DNA of 16,516 nt, from the NCBI GenBank assembly GCA_902493615.1, contig CABUQK010000037.1, forward strand, positions 1 to 16,516, read 5' to 3'. The position numbers were made by a program, and so were the translations under genes. Of this stretch, positions 15,170 through 16,516 are shown piece by piece. The notes beneath the pieces were generated by a model. It worked only from the letters and a program-made list of their open reading frames with translations. It ran no database searches and had not been told where the DNA came from. This DNA comes from an uncultured Collinsella sp. (lineage in GTDB: Bacteria; Actinomycetota; Coriobacteriia; Coriobacteriales; Coriobacteriaceae). Position 1 is the stretch's first letter, and each line of letters starts with the position of its first letter.

Positions 15170-15197
15170 ATATTACCATCCCGCCGCGCCTGTGCAA
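15170..15197 (-). promoter_or_regulatory. Candidate promoter of the alaS operon
   Basis: On the minus strand TTGCAC (15192-15197) is followed after 16 bp by TAATAT (15170-15175). The -35 box partly overlaps the T run of the preceding terminator. The matches are moderate, but a promoter is needed here because of that terminator. Confidence 0.4.
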
Positions 15198-15226
15198 AAA
15201 AGAGGGCCGGCACAATGCCGGCCCTT
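15194..15226 (-). terminator. Rho-independent terminator after the AI-2E-family gene
   Basis: The perfect 8-bp GC stem GGGCCGGC/GCCGGCCC (15204-15211 and 15217-15224) with a 5-nt loop is followed on the minus strand by TCT and a T run (15196-15201). It lies about 50 bp after the stop of the right-edge gene and isolates it from alaS. Confidence 0.88.
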
Positions 15227-15275
15227 CAGCGAAATTGCATGTTAGCGCGTATGAATATTAATCCGAATTACCCCG

Positions 15276-16516
15276 CTAGTTGTCATCATCGTCCATGGAG
15301 CCGTCGATGCCGGTTTTGGTGTCGTCCGTGTTGGAATCGTCATCCTTGGCAAAGGGGTTCTTGAAGAAGCCCGTGGAATCGGGTTGCAAACCCGAGAGCT
15401 TGATCCAGGGATTATCGAACTCGGGCTTAGGCATCGCCTGGGCCTCGGGCGCAGTCTCGTTACCGATGAGCTCGGACTCATAGATGAAGGTGTCGTCACC
15501 GAGCGCGTCGTAAGCGGCGACCGGGTTGCCATCGGCATCGCGGTACGGCGTGGCCTTAAACACGGCGCCGTCATAGGCCACAAGCTGACGGCCGGTCTCA
15601 TTCTCGAAGTAGTACACGAAGATGCCCTTGAGGGCCGCACAAAGCGGGATGGCAATAATCATGCCGATGGGGCCCATGAGTGCCGAGCCAATAACGAGCG
15701 CCGTGAGGCTCATGATGGGATGCACCTGCACCGAGCTCTGCATGACCTTAGGAGAAATCACGTTGTCGGTGACGTTTTGCGCGACCATCGTCACGATGAG
15801 CGTCCATAACGCCAACATGGGGCTGAACATGAAACCGAGCACCGTGGCGATTGCTGCGCTCACCCAGGGACCGACGACCGGAACCAAATGCATGATGCCG
15901 GTAAAGATAGCCATGAGCGCCGCATACGGATGACCGATGATCATAAAACCGATAAAGGCGAGGAAACCACCGCAGATGGACGTCACGACCATACCGCGCA
16001 TGTAGCCGCCGACAGAGCGAGAAAGGATGGCGACCATAAAGCGGTACGAAGTCTCCTTCTCCTGACCGATGATGGTGCAAATCTCGTGATGCATGCGAGG
16101 GTAGTCGCAGGCCATCCAGTAGGCAAGCACCAGACCAAGGAAGATCACGAACAACTGCGAGGCCGTATTGGTGATGAGCGGGAACACACCGCGACCAAGC
16201 TCGGCAGCAATCTGAGACACATACTTCGATGCCACGGTAACCAGGGACGAAAGATTATCGTCCAAATACTCCTTGAGCGGCGTGTTGTTGAGCGTCTTGG
16301 CATGCGAGATCATCTCATTGAGATCGCCACCCGCAACACGAAGCTGCTCGGGCAGGCGGCTCAGGACTTCCATGATCTGACCAAAGAGAATCGGCGACAA
16401 GATGCAAACGACACCGACGAGCACGGCAACAACAACAATAAGCGCGACAAGCGAACCGATGCCGCGATTCACGCCATGGTGCTCGAGCCAGTTGGTGATC
16501 GGGGACATCACAAAAG
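15276..16516 (-). CDS. AI-2E family (UPF0118) membrane protein (partial, N-terminus outside window)
   Basis: This is a polytopic membrane protein of the AI-2E/UPF0118 family, whose members have been proposed as exporters or antiporters; the 'AI-2' label does not prove a signalling role. The reading frame continues past the window end, so the first part of the protein is missing. Visible features are the motif FVMSPITNWLEHHGVNRG at the edge, a hydrophobic helix, an amphipathic stretch, and then the conserved core GIMHLVPVVGPWVSAAIA with further helices up to the block MGPIGMIIAIPLCAALKGIFVYYFE. After the last helix comes an unusual hydrophilic tail of about 120 residues ending in a run of Asp (DDDSNTDD...MDDDDN). 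A terminator follows, so this gene ends its own transcript. Confidence 0.88.
   Translation of the reverse strand, partial: FVMSPITNWLEHHGVNRGIGSLVALIVVVAVLVGVVCILSPILFGQIMEVLSRLPEQLRVAGGDLNEMISHAKTLNNTPLKEYLDDNLSSLVTVASKYVSQIAAELGRGVFPLITNTASQLFVIFLGLVLAYWMACDYPRMHHEICTIIGQEKETSYRFMVAILSRSVGGYMRGMVVTSICGGFLAFIGFMIIGHPYAALMAIFTGIMHLVPVVGPWVSAAIATVLGFMFSPMLALWTLIVTMVAQNVTDNVISPKVMQSSVQVHPIMSLTALVIGSALMGPIGMIIAIPLCAALKGIFVYYFENETGRQLVAYDGAVFKATPYRDADGNPVAAYDALGDDTFIYESELIGNETAPEAQAMPKPEFDNPWIKLSGLQPDSTGFFKNPFAKDDDSNTDDTKTGIDGSMDDDDN

Noticed and set aside
15124..15203. T-box or other riboswitch in front of alaS
   Set aside because: The space between the upstream terminator and alaS is about 80 bp including the promoter; no specifier loop or T-box consensus is visible.
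15276..16516. Quorum-sensing (AI-2) export system
   Set aside because: The family name alone does not support this; no luxS or lsr-type gene is in the window.

Overview
The window looks like a core chromosomal segment of a high-GC actinobacterium of the Coriobacteriia, probably Collinsella or a close relative. This rests on the gene order, the protein sequences and the GC-rich codon use. It is inference, since there is no rRNA to confirm it. All genes but one are on the minus strand. There are no tRNAs, rRNAs, insertion sequences, prophage genes or CRISPR arrays.

Layout from low to high coordinates: (1) A fructose-type PTS gene (EIIB-EIIC, cut by the window start) diverges from an RpiR-family sugar-phosphate regulator. 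The repeat-rich 272-bp region between them probably holds both promoters and operators. (2) rpiR converges on recN, with an imperfect 33-bp palindrome between them. (3) A tight minus-strand operon, transcribed efp > asp23-like > nusB > xseB > tlyA > nadK > recN, has short gaps or overlaps and a good promoter in front of efp. (4) pepP (Xaa-Pro peptidase) lies upstream and ends in a strong hairpin terminator. (5) A second tight minus-strand operon is transcribed alaS > ruvX > mltG > yqeG > aroK > aroB-like, with pepP 132 bp downstream of it. (6) At the right edge is an AI-2E-family (UPF0118) membrane protein, cut by the window end, with its own terminator just upstream of alaS.

The order alaS-ruvX-mltG-(aro genes)-pepP/pepQ-efp-nusB is the ancestral actinobacterial order also seen in Mycobacterium. 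The second half (nusB-xseB-tlyA-...-recN) resembles the Bacillus yqhY-nusB-xseB-yqxC-recN neighbourhood. The functions are housekeeping: alanyl-tRNA charging, rRNA processing and methylation, EF-P, NAD phosphorylation, DNA repair, and termination of glycan strand growth.

The most interesting signal is in the aro remnant. The aroB homologue is a full-length, intact ORF translationally coupled to a shikimate kinase that looks catalytically complete. However, the AroB-like protein has lost the conserved metal-binding Glu and His residues and the NAD-binding glycine motif of 3-dehydroquinate synthase. aroE and aroC are also missing from the place they occupy in other actinobacteria. This looks like either a decaying shikimate locus or a repurposed AroB-like/AroK pair. 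I found no multi-gene system that is clearly new.
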